Positions 50,527 through 59,894 of a DNA stretch of 64,000 nt are shown in pieces (the stretch's first letter is position 1; the number at the start of each line of letters is the position of its first letter). Under the pieces are notes generated by a model that saw nothing but the letters and a program-made list of their open reading frames with translations, did no database searches and was not told the origin of the DNA. Source of the stretch: Viridibacterium sp047600765 (lineage in GTDB: Bacteria; Pseudomonadota; Gammaproteobacteria; Burkholderiales; Rhodocyclaceae); contig JASGKF010000001.1 in NCBI GenBank assembly GCA_047600765.1, positions 1,364,001-1,428,000 on the forward strand, read 5' to 3'. Both the position numbers and the translations under genes were made by a program.

Positions 50527-51084
50527 ATGTACAAGATGCCGAAGCTCGCAGCGACCGCACTGCTCGTAGCCGGAGCTCTGCTCGCCGCCCCCGCACAAGC
50601 CACCGCGATCAACTGGAGCATCTCCGGTCCGGGCACGACCAGCGCCACCCAAGTCGATGCCGACACCTGGAGCATGCATTACGACCAGCCGGGATACGGC
50701 GTCACCCGCGTCTGGACCGTCAGCGGTGTCGCCGACAGCGCCGGTGACTACGCCATTGACTACATCTTCAGTGGCTTCCACTCGTGGTACATGGCGCAAG
50801 CCAGCCTGACCGCATCGCAAACAAACGGCCCGAGCACGGCCCTGCTGCCGAACAGCGGCGTCAGCGGCGGTTTCAACGTGGGTGGCAGCTACACCTTCGC
50901 CGGCGTCAGCGCTGGCGACGTGCTGAGCTTCACGATCACCGGTTACAACTGGGACTCGTCCGCCATCATCGTCGGCGACCTGGTGCTCGACCAGACCAGC
51001 GAAATCCCCGAGCCGGCTGGCCTCGCACTGGCCGCACTGGGCCTCACCGGTCTGGCCGCTTCGCGTCGTCGCCGCGCGGCCTGA
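50527..51084 (+). CDS. PEP-CTERM sorting domain-containing exoprotein
   Basis: A secreted protein of 185 residues (188 if the upstream in-frame ATG at 50518 is used). AAAGGG lies 9 bases before the ATG at 50527 but only one base before that at 50518, so the former is preferred. Signal peptide LAATALLVAGALLAAPAQA, a beta-rich middle, and the C-terminal anchor IPEPAGLALAALGLTGLAA then SRRRRAA mark an exosortase substrate. The middle is unrelated to the other two PEP-CTERM proteins in the window except in the tail. Confidence 0.9.
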   Translation: MYKMPKLAATALLVAGALLAAPAQATAINWSISGPGTTSATQVDADTWSMHYDQPGYGVTRVWTVSGVADSAGDYAIDYIFSGFHSWYMAQASLTASQTNGPSTALLPNSGVSGGFNVGGSYTFAGVSAGDVLSFTITGYNWDSSAIIVGDLVLDQTSEIPEPAGLALAALGLTGLAASRRRRAA

Positions 51085-51111
51085 TCCGCCTTATCTGGCA
51101 AGCAACGCAGC

Positions 51112-51147
51112 AACAAAAAAGGACAGCCCTGGCTGTCCTTTTTTGTT
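51112..51147. terminator. Bidirectional terminator between the PEP-CTERM gene and ackA
   Basis: A 17-bp stem, AACAAAAAAGGACAGCC (51112-51128) with GGCTGTCCTTTTTTGTT (51131-51147), with a two-base apex and A/T runs on both sides. It ends both convergent genes. Confidence 0.92.
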
Positions 51148-51162
51148 GTCCGCGCCCAGCAC

Positions 51163-52356
51163 TCAGACGCTCACAACCCGCGTCGTGTGGTGCGCAATCA
51201 TCCACTCCTCGTTGGTCGGCAACACAGCCGCCAGCACGCGGCTGCCGGGCTTGCTGATCAGCATGGCCTTGCCGCGCTGGCCGTTCGCTTCAGCATCCAG
51301 CTCCAGCCCCATCCAGGCGAGGTAGCCGAGGATGCGCGCACGCACATTGCAGGCGTTCTCGCCGATGCCGCCCGTGAACACCACCGCATCCAGCCCGCCA
51401 GCCGCGACGGCCAGGCTGCCGATCTCGCGTGCCGCGCGATAGCAGAACAACTCGATGGCCTCTCTGGCTTCAGGTGCATCGCTGGCCTCCAGCGTGCGCA
51501 TGTCCTGGCTGATGCCGGAGACGCCCAGCAGGCCCGACTCCTTGTAGAGGAAGTTCGTCAGCTTCTTGCTGTCGTAGCCATGCTGATCGATGAGGTAGAG
51601 AAGCACACCGGGATCGACCGCACCGGTGCGCGTCCCCATCATCAAACCGTCGACCGCGGTGAAGCCCATGGTCGTGCCGATGCTCTTGCCATCACGCAGC
51701 GCTGCCATGGAAGCACCGTTGCCGAGGTGGGCGATGACGACCGCGCCCCTGGCCTTGTCACCCAGCAGCTTGGGCATTTCGCGCGACACGTATTCATACG
51801 ACGAGCCATGAAAACCATAGCGCTTCACGCCTTCAGCCGAGATCGCGCGCGGAATCGCGAAGGCTTCGGCCAGCGGGCTCTGCGTGCGGTGGAAGGCCGT
51901 GTCGAAACAAGCCACCTGCGGCAACGTCGGGAAGCGCTTCATCAGCGCTTTCACAGGCCGCAGGTTGTGCGACTGGTGCAGCGGCGCGAGCGGACACAAC
52001 GCATCCAGCTTGCCCAACACTTCGGCATCCAGGCGCACGGGCGCCGAGAATTCCGAGCCGCCATGCACGACACGGTGGCCCACCCCGACCAGCTCGATGT
52101 CCTGCGTACCCAGCCAGCCCAGCACCGCATCAAGCGAGATCTGGTGCTGCTCTTCAAGGCTTGAACCCGCTGGCGCCGTGATGCGCTGATCAAGGCAAAC
52201 CGCATCGTTCGCATCGCGCAGCTTGAACTGCGCATCGGCGCCGATGCCGTCGATCTGGCCACGGAACAGCGACTGCGCACCCTCCACGAGCGGCAGACCG
52301 AACAACGCAAACTTCAGGCTCGAAGAACCCGCATTCACCACCAGCAACGCTTTCAT
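51163..52356 (-). CDS. ackA: Acetate kinase
   Basis: A 397-residue kinase interconverting acetate and acetyl phosphate with ATP. The ASKHA-fold marks are LVVNAGSSSLKFALF at the start, GHRVVHGG, CFDTAFH, AHLGNGASMAA and FTGGIGENA. The ATG at 52356 fits the family; the open frame extends slightly upstream. It lies downstream of the MaoC-Pta gene with a 64-base gap on the same strand, forming the acetyl-CoA to acetate route. Confidence 0.96.
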   Translation of the reverse strand: MKALLVVNAGSSSLKFALFGLPLVEGAQSLFRGQIDGIGADAQFKLRDANDAVCLDQRITAPAGSSLEEQHQISLDAVLGWLGTQDIELVGVGHRVVHGGSEFSAPVRLDAEVLGKLDALCPLAPLHQSHNLRPVKALMKRFPTLPQVACFDTAFHRTQSPLAEAFAIPRAISAEGVKRYGFHGSSYEYVSREMPKLLGDKARGAVVIAHLGNGASMAALRDGKSIGTTMGFTAVDGLMMGTRTGAVDPGVLLYLIDQHGYDSKKLTNFLYKESGLLGVSGISQDMRTLEASDAPEAREAIELFCYRAAREIGSLAVAAGGLDAVVFTGGIGENACNVRARILGYLAWMGLELDAEANGQRGKAMLISKPGSRVLAAVLPTNEEWMIAHHTTRVVSV

Positions 52357-52420
52357 GAAACCCCCGCATAAATGCACCGGCCAACGCCTGATCTGGCAAG
52401 CCGCTGCTCAAGAACCTGAA

Positions 52421-53839
52421 TCAATGTGAAACCTCGCCCTTCTTCGCCACCAGTCGTTTGACGATGGCACAGGACGCCGAACGCGCCTCGGCACGATCCG
52501 CCCGGCTGGTCAGCACGATGGGCACGCGCGCACCGAGCACCACGCCGGCCATCAAGGCGCCGGCAAAGTATTCCAGCTGCTTGCCCAGCATGTTGCCCGA
52601 TTCCAGATCGGGCACCACCAGAATGTCAGCGCGCCCCGCCACTTGCGATTCGATGCCCTTGGTGCGCGCCGCGAACTCCGAGATCGCGTTGTCGAAAGCC
52701 AGCGGGCCATCGAGCAAGGCGCCCTTGATCTGCCCGCGATCAGCCATCTTGCATAGTGCCGCCGCATCCAGCGTAGAAGGGATCTTGGCGTTGATCGTCT
52801 CGACAGCCGACAGGATGGCTACACGCGGCGTCGCGATACCGATGGCCTGCGCCAGATCGATGGCGTTCTGCACGATCGAGACCCTGGTCTCCAGATCGGG
52901 CTGAATGTTGATTGCCGCGTCCGTCACCAGCAGGGTGCGCGGATAACGCGGCACGTCGGCCACATACACGTGGCTGATGCGGCGCCCGGTGCGGATGCCC
53001 TTATCGCGATCCACCACGGCTGCCATGAACTCGTCAGTGTGCAGGCTGCCTTTCATCAAGGCATCGACCTGCCCTGCACGTGCCAGCGCAACCGCACGTT
53101 CGGCCGATTCGGTGGAGTGCTCGGTCGCCACCAGCTCGCACCCCTCGAGGCTGCAGCCCAACAGCTCGGCGAGCTTGCGGATGCGCGCTTCGGGCCCCAC
53201 CAGCACCGGCACGATGAGCCCTTCGTCGCGCGCCAGCAGGGCGCCCTTGAGCGACTCTTCGTCGCAGGGATGCGCCACCGCCACACGCACAGCTGGCAAG
53301 CCTTCGGCAGCGGCAATGACCTTCTCGTAACGCCGCTGGCGATCAGTCACCATCACCTCGGGCAGGCTGGCACGCGGCCGCCGCACCTTCTCGGTCGGCG
53401 CCGCCACCACGGCCTCACCCTGCGCCACCACGCTGCCTTGCTGATTGTTCACCACGCAGCCAATGCGCAGGTGCTTGTTGGCCGGCAGCTTCTTCAGACA
53501 GGTGAGCGTCACCGTCAGCGTGTCACCCACCTTCACACCCGTCTCGAAATCGAGGTTCTGGCTCACATACACGGTGCCGGGCCCCGGGAACTCGTTGCCC
53601 AGCAGCGCGGAGATCAAGGCCCCCGACAACATGCCGTGCGCCACGATCTCGCCGAACGCGTTGTCTCGCGCCCAGTCATCGTCAAGGTGCGAGGGATTGA
53701 CGTCCCCCGACACCACTGCGAAGAGCTGGATGTCCTCGCGCTGCACGGTGCGCGTCAGGCGTGCCGAATCACCGACCTTGATCTCGTCAAAGGTGATGTT
53801 CTCCAGCATTGCGGCCTGTCCGTCAGCTTCCGTACTCAT
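52421..53839 (-). CDS. MaoC-like hydratase fused to phosphate acetyltransferase
   Basis: A 472-residue two-domain protein. Residues about 15-150 are a hot-dog MaoC-like domain with the catalytic DVNPSHLDDDWA and HGMLSGALISALLG. Residues about 165-470 are a phosphotransacetylase (PTA/PTB) domain: VAVAHPCDEESLKGALLA, LMKGSLHTDEFMAAV, RRISHVYVADVPRY, LVTDAAINIQPDLETR, DILVVPDLESGNMLGKQL. The second part makes acyl phosphate from acyl-CoA and phosphate for the AckA downstream; the first could hydrate enoyl-CoA. Such fusions are common in proteobacteria, sometimes serving butyrate or hydroxyacyl metabolism. GGGAG precedes the ATG at 53839. Confidence 0.92.
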   Translation of the reverse strand: MSTEADGQAAMLENITFDEIKVGDSARLTRTVQREDIQLFAVVSGDVNPSHLDDDWARDNAFGEIVAHGMLSGALISALLGNEFPGPGTVYVSQNLDFETGVKVGDTLTVTLTCLKKLPANKHLRIGCVVNNQQGSVVAQGEAVVAAPTEKVRRPRASLPEVMVTDRQRRYEKVIAAAEGLPAVRVAVAHPCDEESLKGALLARDEGLIVPVLVGPEARIRKLAELLGCSLEGCELVATEHSTESAERAVALARAGQVDALMKGSLHTDEFMAAVVDRDKGIRTGRRISHVYVADVPRYPRTLLVTDAAINIQPDLETRVSIVQNAIDLAQAIGIATPRVAILSAVETINAKIPSTLDAAALCKMADRGQIKGALLDGPLAFDNAISEFAARTKGIESQVAGRADILVVPDLESGNMLGKQLEYFAGALMAGVVLGARVPIVLTSRADRAEARSASCAIVKRLVAKKGEVSH

Positions 53840-54023
53840 CAGGGTTCTCCCGAGTGTTGATACATCTTAGCTATCGGATGACAGGTTTTTCATGACGCCG
53901 ATCAAGCCCGCCGAACATTCCTGTGCCGCCAGCTCCCGGCACGGGGAGGCCCGGACCTGAATGCTAGAATCGCCCTGGAATTCAGGCCCAGCGGGCTTTT
54001 TAACCCTTTTCCGAAGGACTTCC

Positions 54024-55385
54024 ATGCAAGTCATCATCCTCGCCGCCGGCCAGGGCAAGCGCATGCGTTCGCGCCTGCCCAAGGTACTCCAGCCCATCGC
54101 CGCCAAGGCCATGCTGCGCCATGTCATCGACACCGCCCGTCAGCTCGCGCCGCAGAAGATCTGCGTGGTTTACGGCCACGGTGGCGACCAGGTACGCGCC
54201 GCCATCACCGACGCCGACCTCGCCTGGGCAGAACAGGCGCAGCAGCTCGGCACCGGCCATGCCGTGCAGCAAGCCATGCCCGCCATCGGCAACGACGGCG
54301 CCGCGCTGATCCTCTACGGCGACGTGCCCCTCACCCGCGTCGAAACGCTGCAAGACCTCGTGACCACCAGCGCCGGCGAACGCGTCGCCCTGCTGACCGT
54401 GAACATGGACGACCCCAAGGGCTACGGCCGCATCATCCGTGGCGCCGACGGCAGCGTGCAAAGCATCGTCGAAGAGAAAGACGCCTCGCCCGAGCAACGC
54501 CGCGTGCAGGAAGTGAATACCGGCATCCTCTGCGTGCCCGTTGCCAAGCTGCGCGACTGGCTGTCGCGCCTGTCGAACAACAACGCACAAGGCGAGTACT
54601 ACCTCACCGACATCATCGCCATGGCTGTGACCGATGGCGTCGAAGTCGCCGCGCGCCAGCCCGCCGCCGTGTGGGAGACGCTGGGTGTCAACAACAAACT
54701 GCAGCTCGCCGAACTCGAACGCATCCACCAGCGCAACATCGCCAATACGCTGATGGAGAACGGCGCCACCCTCATCGACCCCGCACGCATCGACGTGCGC
54801 GGCGAACTGGTCTGCGAACCCGATGTGCAGATCGACGTCGGCTGCGTCTTCGAAGGCAAGGTCACGCTGGGCGAAGGCGTGAAGATCGGCGCGAACTGCA
54901 TGCTCAAGAACGTCACCGTTGCCGCCGGCACCGAGCTCTCGCCGTTCTGCCACATCGAGAATGCCGACATCGGCGTCGATTGCACCATTGGCCCCTTCGC
55001 GCGCATCCGCCCCGGCACGAAGCTGGGCGAAGACGTGCACATCGGCAACTTCGTCGAAGTGAAGAACAGCCAGATCGCCGCTGGCAGCAAGGCCGGCCAC
55101 CTCGCCTATGTCGGTGACGCCGACGTGGGCAGCAAGGTGAACATCGGCGCGGGCGTCATCACCGCCAACTACGACGGCGCCAACAAGTTCCGCACCACCA
55201 TCGAAGATGACGCCTTCATCGGCTCCGACACGCAGCTGATCGCGCCGGTTACCGTCGGCAAGGGCGCCACCATCGCCGCCGGCACCACGCTCACCGCCAA
55301 CGCACCGGCCGGCGAGCTGACGCTGTCGCGCACACGCCAGAACACCATCCCGGGCTGGAAGCGCCCGGTCAAGAAGCAGTCCTGA
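54024..55385 (+). CDS. glmU: Bifunctional UDP-GlcNAc pyrophosphorylase/glucosamine-1-phosphate acetyltransferase
   Basis: A 453-residue enzyme supplying UDP-N-acetylglucosamine for cell wall and LPS. The uridyltransferase half opens with ILAAGQGKRMRSRLPKVLQP and includes LYGDVPL. The second half is a left-handed beta-helix of hexapeptide repeats (IGPFARIRPGTKLGEDVHIGNF, SKAGHLAYVGDADVG, IGAGVITANYDG). GAAGGAC before the ATG at 54024 supports the start. A weak hairpin with T-run (53986-54001) lies in its leader. Confidence 0.97.
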   Translation: MQVIILAAGQGKRMRSRLPKVLQPIAAKAMLRHVIDTARQLAPQKICVVYGHGGDQVRAAITDADLAWAEQAQQLGTGHAVQQAMPAIGNDGAALILYGDVPLTRVETLQDLVTTSAGERVALLTVNMDDPKGYGRIIRGADGSVQSIVEEKDASPEQRRVQEVNTGILCVPVAKLRDWLSRLSNNNAQGEYYLTDIIAMAVTDGVEVAARQPAAVWETLGVNNKLQLAELERIHQRNIANTLMENGATLIDPARIDVRGELVCEPDVQIDVGCVFEGKVTLGEGVKIGANCMLKNVTVAAGTELSPFCHIENADIGVDCTIGPFARIRPGTKLGEDVHIGNFVEVKNSQIAAGSKAGHLAYVGDADVGSKVNIGAGVITANYDGANKFRTTIEDDAFIGSDTQLIAPVTVGKGATIAAGTTLTANAPAGELTLSRTRQNTIPGWKRPVKKQS

Positions 55386-55395
55386 GCACGCATTG

Positions 55396-55860
55396 ATGGA
55401 AGCCGATACCCAGCCCTCGCATCAGCTCACCATGACGGTGTTGATGACACCCGACATGGCCAACTTTTCGGGCAACGTGCACGGCGGCGCCGTGCTCAAA
55501 CTGCTCGACCAGGTCGCCTATGCCTGCGCCAGCCGCTACGCCGGCGGCTACGTCGTCACCATGTCGGTCGACCAGGTCACGTTCCGCCAGCCCATCCACG
55601 TCGGCGAACTCGTCACCTTCCTCGCCTCGGTCAATTTCACCGGCACCACCTCGATGGAAATCGGCGTCAAGGTCGTCACCGAAAACATCCAGAACCGCAG
55701 CGTGCGCCACGCCAACAGCTGCTTCTTCACGATGGTGGCGGTGGACGAGAACGGCAAGGGCAAGAAGGTGCCGCCGCTGGAACCGCAAACGCCTGACGAA
55801 CTGCGCCGGCATGCTTCCGCCAAGGTGCGCCGCGAGCTGCGTCAGGAGATGGAGCGTTGA
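55396..55860 (+). CDS. Acyl-CoA thioesterase (hot-dog fold, YciA-like)
   Basis: A 154-residue single hot-dog domain thioesterase: MTVLMTPDMANFSGNVHGGAVLKLLDQ with the catalytic NVHGG-helix, then VDQVTFRQPIHVGELVTFLA and FFTMVAVDENGKGKKVP. It hydrolyses acyl-CoA in the cytoplasm; chain preference is not deducible. A TTG at 55393 is an alternative start. It follows glmU by 10 bases. Confidence 0.88.
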   Translation: MEADTQPSHQLTMTVLMTPDMANFSGNVHGGAVLKLLDQVAYACASRYAGGYVVTMSVDQVTFRQPIHVGELVTFLASVNFTGTTSMEIGVKVVTENIQNRSVRHANSCFFTMVAVDENGKGKKVPPLEPQTPDELRRHASAKVRRELRQEMER

Positions 55861-55936
55861 CAGCGCGAGATCCACGAGGCCATGCGGCGCGCGGCGAATT
55901 CCGGCTCGGCGCCGATGTGACGATGGGCGCCATGAG

Positions 55937-56200
55937 ATGATCGATATCGACGGAAATGAAGTGAGTGTTGGAGATACGATTACTGTTCTCGCCATCAGGG
56001 ACAGTATTCAAAAAATACTTGCCGAAGATGAAAAGCCTCATGTCATGGCGATGCTTGGGAACAGCTATGAGATTGACGAGTTCGTCAATGGCGACACACA
56101 AGTCAGCCTGACCATATGCGTCCAAGAACCGGAGGGCTGCATGTTTTGTGGCTTGTACCTGTTTCCGCACGAATTCAGGCTTGTCCCCAAGCGCCTGTAA
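55937..56200 (+). CDS. Small protein of unknown function with lower GC
   Basis: An 87-residue protein beginning MIDIDGNEVSVGDTITVLAI and ending FPHEFRLVPKRL, acidic overall with Cys-x2-Cys (CMFCGLY). The DNA is visibly less GC-rich than its surroundings (for example runs such as ATTCAAAAAATACTTGCCG), which can mark horizontally gained genes. There is no partner toxin nearby. The beta-rich start, VGDTI, resembles small SH3-like folds seen in immunity or regulatory proteins, but this is a weak impression. Function unknown. Confidence 0.55.
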   Translation: MIDIDGNEVSVGDTITVLAIRDSIQKILAEDEKPHVMAMLGNSYEIDEFVNGDTQVSLTICVQEPEGCMFCGLYLFPHEFRLVPKRL

Positions 56201-56241
56201 TGCTCGCGACACTGCTCTAGGTCGCACTCAGCCCACGTACG

Positions 56242-56970
56242 CTATTCACCCAGGTACGCACTGCGCACCTTCGGATCGTGCAGCAGCTCCTGCCCCGTAC
56301 CACGCAGGGTGATCAGCCCACCCTCCATCACGCAGGCACGCTGCGCAAACTGCAGCGCGAGGTTGGCGTTTTGCTCGACCAGCAGCACAGCCACACCTTC
56401 CTTCACGATGGACTGCACGACCTCGAAGATCTTCTCAACGAACAGCGGCGCAAGGCCCATCGAGGGCTCGTCGAGTAGCAGCAGCTTCGGGCGCGACAGC
56501 AGCGCACGGCCGATGGCGAGCATCTGCTGCTCGCCGCCGGACAAGGTGCCGGCGACCTGGAACAGGCGTTCCTTCACGCGTGGTAGCAGTTCGAAAATGC
56601 GTTGCATGTCGGCCTCGACGCCAGCCTTGTCACGACGTGTGTAAGCGCCCATCTGCAGATTCTCTTCGACGGTGAGGCGCGTGAAGATGCCGCGCCCCTC
56701 CGGTACCAGTGCGAGGCCTCGCCGCAGACGCAGATGCGCGGGCAGCGTCTCGATATGCTCACCGGCATAGCTCAGCTCGCCACCGGCGATGGGCAGCACG
56801 CCGGCAATGGCGTTCAGCGTGGTGGTCTTGCCGGCACCGTTGGCACCGATCAGCGAGACCAGTTCGCCGGGTTCAATGGCGAGATCGATGCCTTTGACGG
56901 CGTTGATCTGGCCGTAGGACACGCGCAGGCCGGAGAGCTGCAGGATGGGCGTGCGCGACTCAATGGGCAT
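56242..56970 (-). CDS. livF: Branched-chain amino acid ABC transporter ATPase LivF
   Basis: A 242-residue ABC ATPase. Walker A GANGAGKTT, signature LSGGEQQML, Walker B LLLLDEPSMGLAP. The LivF class is recognised by RRGLALVPEGRGIFTRLTVEENL. It energises import with LivG. The ATG at 56970 lies within the end of livG (11-base overlap), and the frame is open further upstream. Confidence 0.95.
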   Translation of the reverse strand: MPIESRTPILQLSGLRVSYGQINAVKGIDLAIEPGELVSLIGANGAGKTTTLNAIAGVLPIAGGELSYAGEHIETLPAHLRLRRGLALVPEGRGIFTRLTVEENLQMGAYTRRDKAGVEADMQRIFELLPRVKERLFQVAGTLSGGEQQMLAIGRALLSRPKLLLLDEPSMGLAPLFVEKIFEVVQSIVKEGVAVLLVEQNANLALQFAQRACVMEGGLITLRGTGQELLHDPKVRSAYLGE

Positions 56971-57733
56971 GGTGCGAGCTCCCCAGATACGCCTCTTGCA
57001 CGACGGTATCGCGCTGCACGGTTGCGGGCACATCCTCGGCAATCTTCTGGCCGAAGTTCAGCACCGCGACGCGATCGCAGAGCCCCATGACGAGCTTCAC
57101 GTCATGCTCGATGAGCATCACGCTCACGCCATCGCCACGGATCTTCTCGATCAGCGTGCGGAGCTGCGCCGTCTCGGTGGCATTCATGCCGGCAGCCGGC
57201 TCGTCGAGCGCCAGCAGCTTGGGGCCAGTCGCCAGCGCACGAGCAATCTCCAATCGACGCTGGTCGCCGTAAGACAGGTTCTTCGACACCGTATCGGCGA
57301 AACGCTCGATGCCGACGTAGCGCAGCCACTCCAGCGCATGCTGCGTCGTGGCGCGCTCTTCGTCGCGCACCTTGCGCGTCTGGAACAGCACACCAAATAA
57401 GCCGGCATGCGTGCGGGCATGCTGGCCGACCATCACGTTCTCCAGCGCCGTCAGGTCGCGGAACAGGCGGATGTTCTGGAAGGTGCGCGCAATACCCCGC
57501 TGCACCACTTCGTGCGGTGTGCCGGCAGGCAAGGCGGAACCGGCGAACAGGAACTCGCCAGTGTCGGCGGTGTAGGCACCGCTGAGCACATTAAAGAAAG
57601 TTGTCTTGCCGGCACCGTTGGGGCCGATGAGGCCGTAGATCTCGCCCTCGCGGATCGACAGCGACACGTCCTGCAGCGCCTGCACGCCGCCGAAACGTTT
57701 GCTGATGTTGCGGGCTTCGAGCAGAAGACTCAT
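56960..57733 (-). CDS. livG: Branched-chain amino acid ABC transporter ATPase LivG
   Basis: A 257-residue ABC ATPase. Walker A GPNGAGKTTFFN, signature LSYGDQRRLEIARAL, Walker B LLALDEPAAGMNATE. The Q-loop and long insert (MVGQHARTHAGLFGVLF) are typical of LivG. It starts overlapping livM by four bases and works with LivF at the membrane face. Confidence 0.95.
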   Translation of the reverse strand: MSLLLEARNISKRFGGVQALQDVSLSIREGEIYGLIGPNGAGKTTFFNVLSGAYTADTGEFLFAGSALPAGTPHEVVQRGIARTFQNIRLFRDLTALENVMVGQHARTHAGLFGVLFQTRKVRDEERATTQHALEWLRYVGIERFADTVSKNLSYGDQRRLEIARALATGPKLLALDEPAAGMNATETAQLRTLIEKIRGDGVSVMLIEHDVKLVMGLCDRVAVLNFGQKIAEDVPATVQRDTVVQEAYLGSSHHAH

Positions 57734-58842
57734 GCCACCGTCCCCTTGTTCATCGCATCCTGTTTGATCAGCTCCGGCTTCGAGTAACGCGAGTGCGCCG
57801 GGATCAGGCCAACGGGCCGCAGCAGCATCATGAAGATCAGGGCCAGCGCATGTACCAGCATGCGCAGGATTTCGGGATCGAGAATGGTCTTGCCGAACAG
57901 GGCCTGCTGCATGGGAATCGCATAGCTGCGCAGCGCTTCAGGCAGCCAGGCGAGGATCAGCGCGCCAACGATGACACCGGCGATGTTACCCATGCCACCG
58001 AACACCACCATGGCCAGCACGGTGATGGACTCCATCAGCGAGAAACTCTCGGGACTCACGAAGCCCTGGAAGGCGCCGAACAGCCCCCCAGCCACACCAC
58101 CGAAAGTCGCCCCCATCGCAAAAGCCAGCAGCTTGTAGTTGCGCAGGTTGATGCCCACCGCCTTGGCCGCAAGGTCGTCATCGCGTATCGCCGCCCAGGC
58201 CCGCCCGACGCGCGACACCTGCAGGCGCCGCACAAGGATCACCGACAGCCAGACGAAGGCGAGGAAGGCGTAGAAGTGAAAGATCAGCGGATTGATCACC
58301 CAGTCCTCGGCAAGGGTCACACGCTTCGAGATGTCCCAGCCGAAGAAGTTGAGCGAGTCGAGCATGTTGATGCCCTGCGGCCCATTGGTGATGTTGATCG
58401 GGTAGTTCAGGTTGTTCATGAAGATGCGCACGATCTCGCCGAAGCCCAGCGTGACGATGGCGAGGTAGTCACCGCGCAGACGCAAGACCGGGAAGCCGAG
58501 GATGATGCCGGCCACAGCCGCGAAGGCGGCACCCAGCGGCAGCACGATCCAGAACGGCAGGTGCACGCCGAAGTGCGGACTGGCGAGGAAGGCCCACGTA
58601 TAGGCACCCACCGCATAGAACGCGATGTAACCGAGGTCGAGCAAGCCGGCGAAACCCACCACCAGGTTGAGGCCGACGGCCAGCAGCACGTAGAGCAAGG
58701 CCATGTTGACGATGCGCACCCAGGCCGGGCCGATCAGCATGAGCAGGAAGGGCGCAGCGAAGATCAGCGCCAGCACCAGCCGCTTTGCGGCAACCGGGTG
58801 ATGCTTGCCCAGCCAGGGGATGAGGTCGGTGATGTCTTTCAT
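57730..58842 (-). CDS. livM: Branched-chain amino acid ABC transporter permease LivM
   Basis: A 370-residue permease with about 8-10 membrane segments, including LALIFAAPFLLMLIGPAWVRIV and LLDLGYIAFYAVGAYTWAFL. The ABC-coupling region is RLRGDYLAIVTLGFGEIVRIFM. It pairs with LivH. ATGA-type overlaps with livH and livG show an operon. Confidence 0.95.
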   Translation of the reverse strand: MKDITDLIPWLGKHHPVAAKRLVLALIFAAPFLLMLIGPAWVRIVNMALLYVLLAVGLNLVVGFAGLLDLGYIAFYAVGAYTWAFLASPHFGVHLPFWIVLPLGAAFAAVAGIILGFPVLRLRGDYLAIVTLGFGEIVRIFMNNLNYPINITNGPQGINMLDSLNFFGWDISKRVTLAEDWVINPLIFHFYAFLAFVWLSVILVRRLQVSRVGRAWAAIRDDDLAAKAVGINLRNYKLLAFAMGATFGGVAGGLFGAFQGFVSPESFSLMESITVLAMVVFGGMGNIAGVIVGALILAWLPEALRSYAIPMQQALFGKTILDPEILRMLVHALALIFMMLLRPVGLIPAHSRYSKPELIKQDAMNKGTVA

Positions 58843-59771
58843 GCGCGGTCAGCCACCCGTTCCCCCAAGAGCCCGGTTGGTCTGAAGATCAGCACCGCAC
58901 CGAGGATCAGGAAAGCGAAGATGTCCTGGTAACTGGAGTTGAGGAAGCCGAAGCTGGCGTGCTCGATGTAGCCCGCACCAATCGACTCGATGAGGCCCAG
59001 CACGATGCCGCCGACCATGGCCCCCGGCAGGTTGCCGATGCCGCCGAGCACGGCCGCCGTGAAGGCCTTGAGGCCGGGGATGGTGCCCATGGTGCTGTGG
59101 GCGATGCCGTAGTTCGAGGCAATCATCACGCCTGCTACGGCAGCAAGGCCGGAGCCAAGGATGAAGGTCAGCGCGATGATGCCGTTTGCATTCACCCCCA
59201 TCAGCGCCGCAATGCGGTGATTCTCGGCCGTCGCGCGCATGGCGCGGCCGATGCGCGTCTTGTTCACCAGCAGGGTCAGGCCCAGCATCAGCACGGCCGA
59301 ACCGATGATGATGATGATCTGCACCGGCGAGATGAACACGCCTTCGATGGGCTGCATGGGTGTGGTGGAGATCAGTTGCGGGAAGCTGTAGTAGTTGCGA
59401 CCCCAGATGATCATGGCCAGGGTCTGCAGCAGGAAGGAGAGACCGATGGCCGTGATCAGCGGTGCCAGCCTTGGTGCATTGCGCAGGCGGCGATAGGCCA
59501 CGCGCTCCATGATGTAGCCAACCCCCATCGACACCGGCACGGCCACCAGCAGGCCGAAAGCCAGCAAGGGCAGCGGCCCCAGCGTGGGCCACATCTTCTG
59601 CGCGAAGAGGATGGCCTGCAGCGCCACCAGCGCGCCCACCATCAGCACATCACCGTGCGCAAAATTGATCAGGCCCAGGATGCCGTACACCATCGTGTAG
59701 CCCAAGGCCACGAGGGCGTACATGCTGCCGACGACCAGGCCGTTGATGATCTGCTGCAGAAGGGTTTCCAT
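58839..59771 (-). CDS. livH: Branched-chain amino acid ABC transporter permease LivH
   Basis: A 310-residue permease of about 8 membrane segments: INGLVVGSMYALVALGYTMV, LINFAHGDVLMVGALVALQ (the INFAHGD motif), and IGNLPGAMVGGIVLGLIES. The frame is open slightly upstream to 59804; the ATG at 59771 fits the family start METLLQQIINGL. It is first of livHMGF, separated from livK by an intervening hairpin. Confidence 0.95.
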   Translation of the reverse strand: METLLQQIINGLVVGSMYALVALGYTMVYGILGLINFAHGDVLMVGALVALQAILFAQKMWPTLGPLPLLAFGLLVAVPVSMGVGYIMERVAYRRLRNAPRLAPLITAIGLSFLLQTLAMIIWGRNYYSFPQLISTTPMQPIEGVFISPVQIIIIIGSAVLMLGLTLLVNKTRIGRAMRATAENHRIAALMGVNANGIIALTFILGSGLAAVAGVMIASNYGIAHSTMGTIPGLKAFTAAVLGGIGNLPGAMVGGIVLGLIESIGAGYIEHASFGFLNSSYQDIFAFLILGAVLIFRPTGLLGERVADRA

Positions 59772-59844
59772 GGATTTTTTCTCGCAATAAGCAGGCCAGC
59801 ACAATGTCAGTTCGCCCTGCGGCCGGATTGACTGCCCTCAAAAA

Positions 59845-59870
59845 AATGGCGCGACCAGGGTCGCGCCATT
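59845..59870 (-). terminator. Terminator or attenuator between livK and livH
   Basis: AATGGCGCGACC (59845-59856) pairs with GGTCGCGCCATT (59859-59870) with a two-base apex. On the minus strand it is followed by a seven-T run, as in an intrinsic terminator. It would end the livK message and let reduced transcription through to livHMGF. Confidence 0.85.
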
Positions 59871-59894
59871 TCCGTTCTTGCCTGCAGCCTCAGC

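Noticed and set aside
53986..54001. Short GCCC-AGC-GGGC hairpin with T-run before glmU
   Set aside because: A four-bp stem is too weak to call a terminator with confidence; noted only in the glmU entry.
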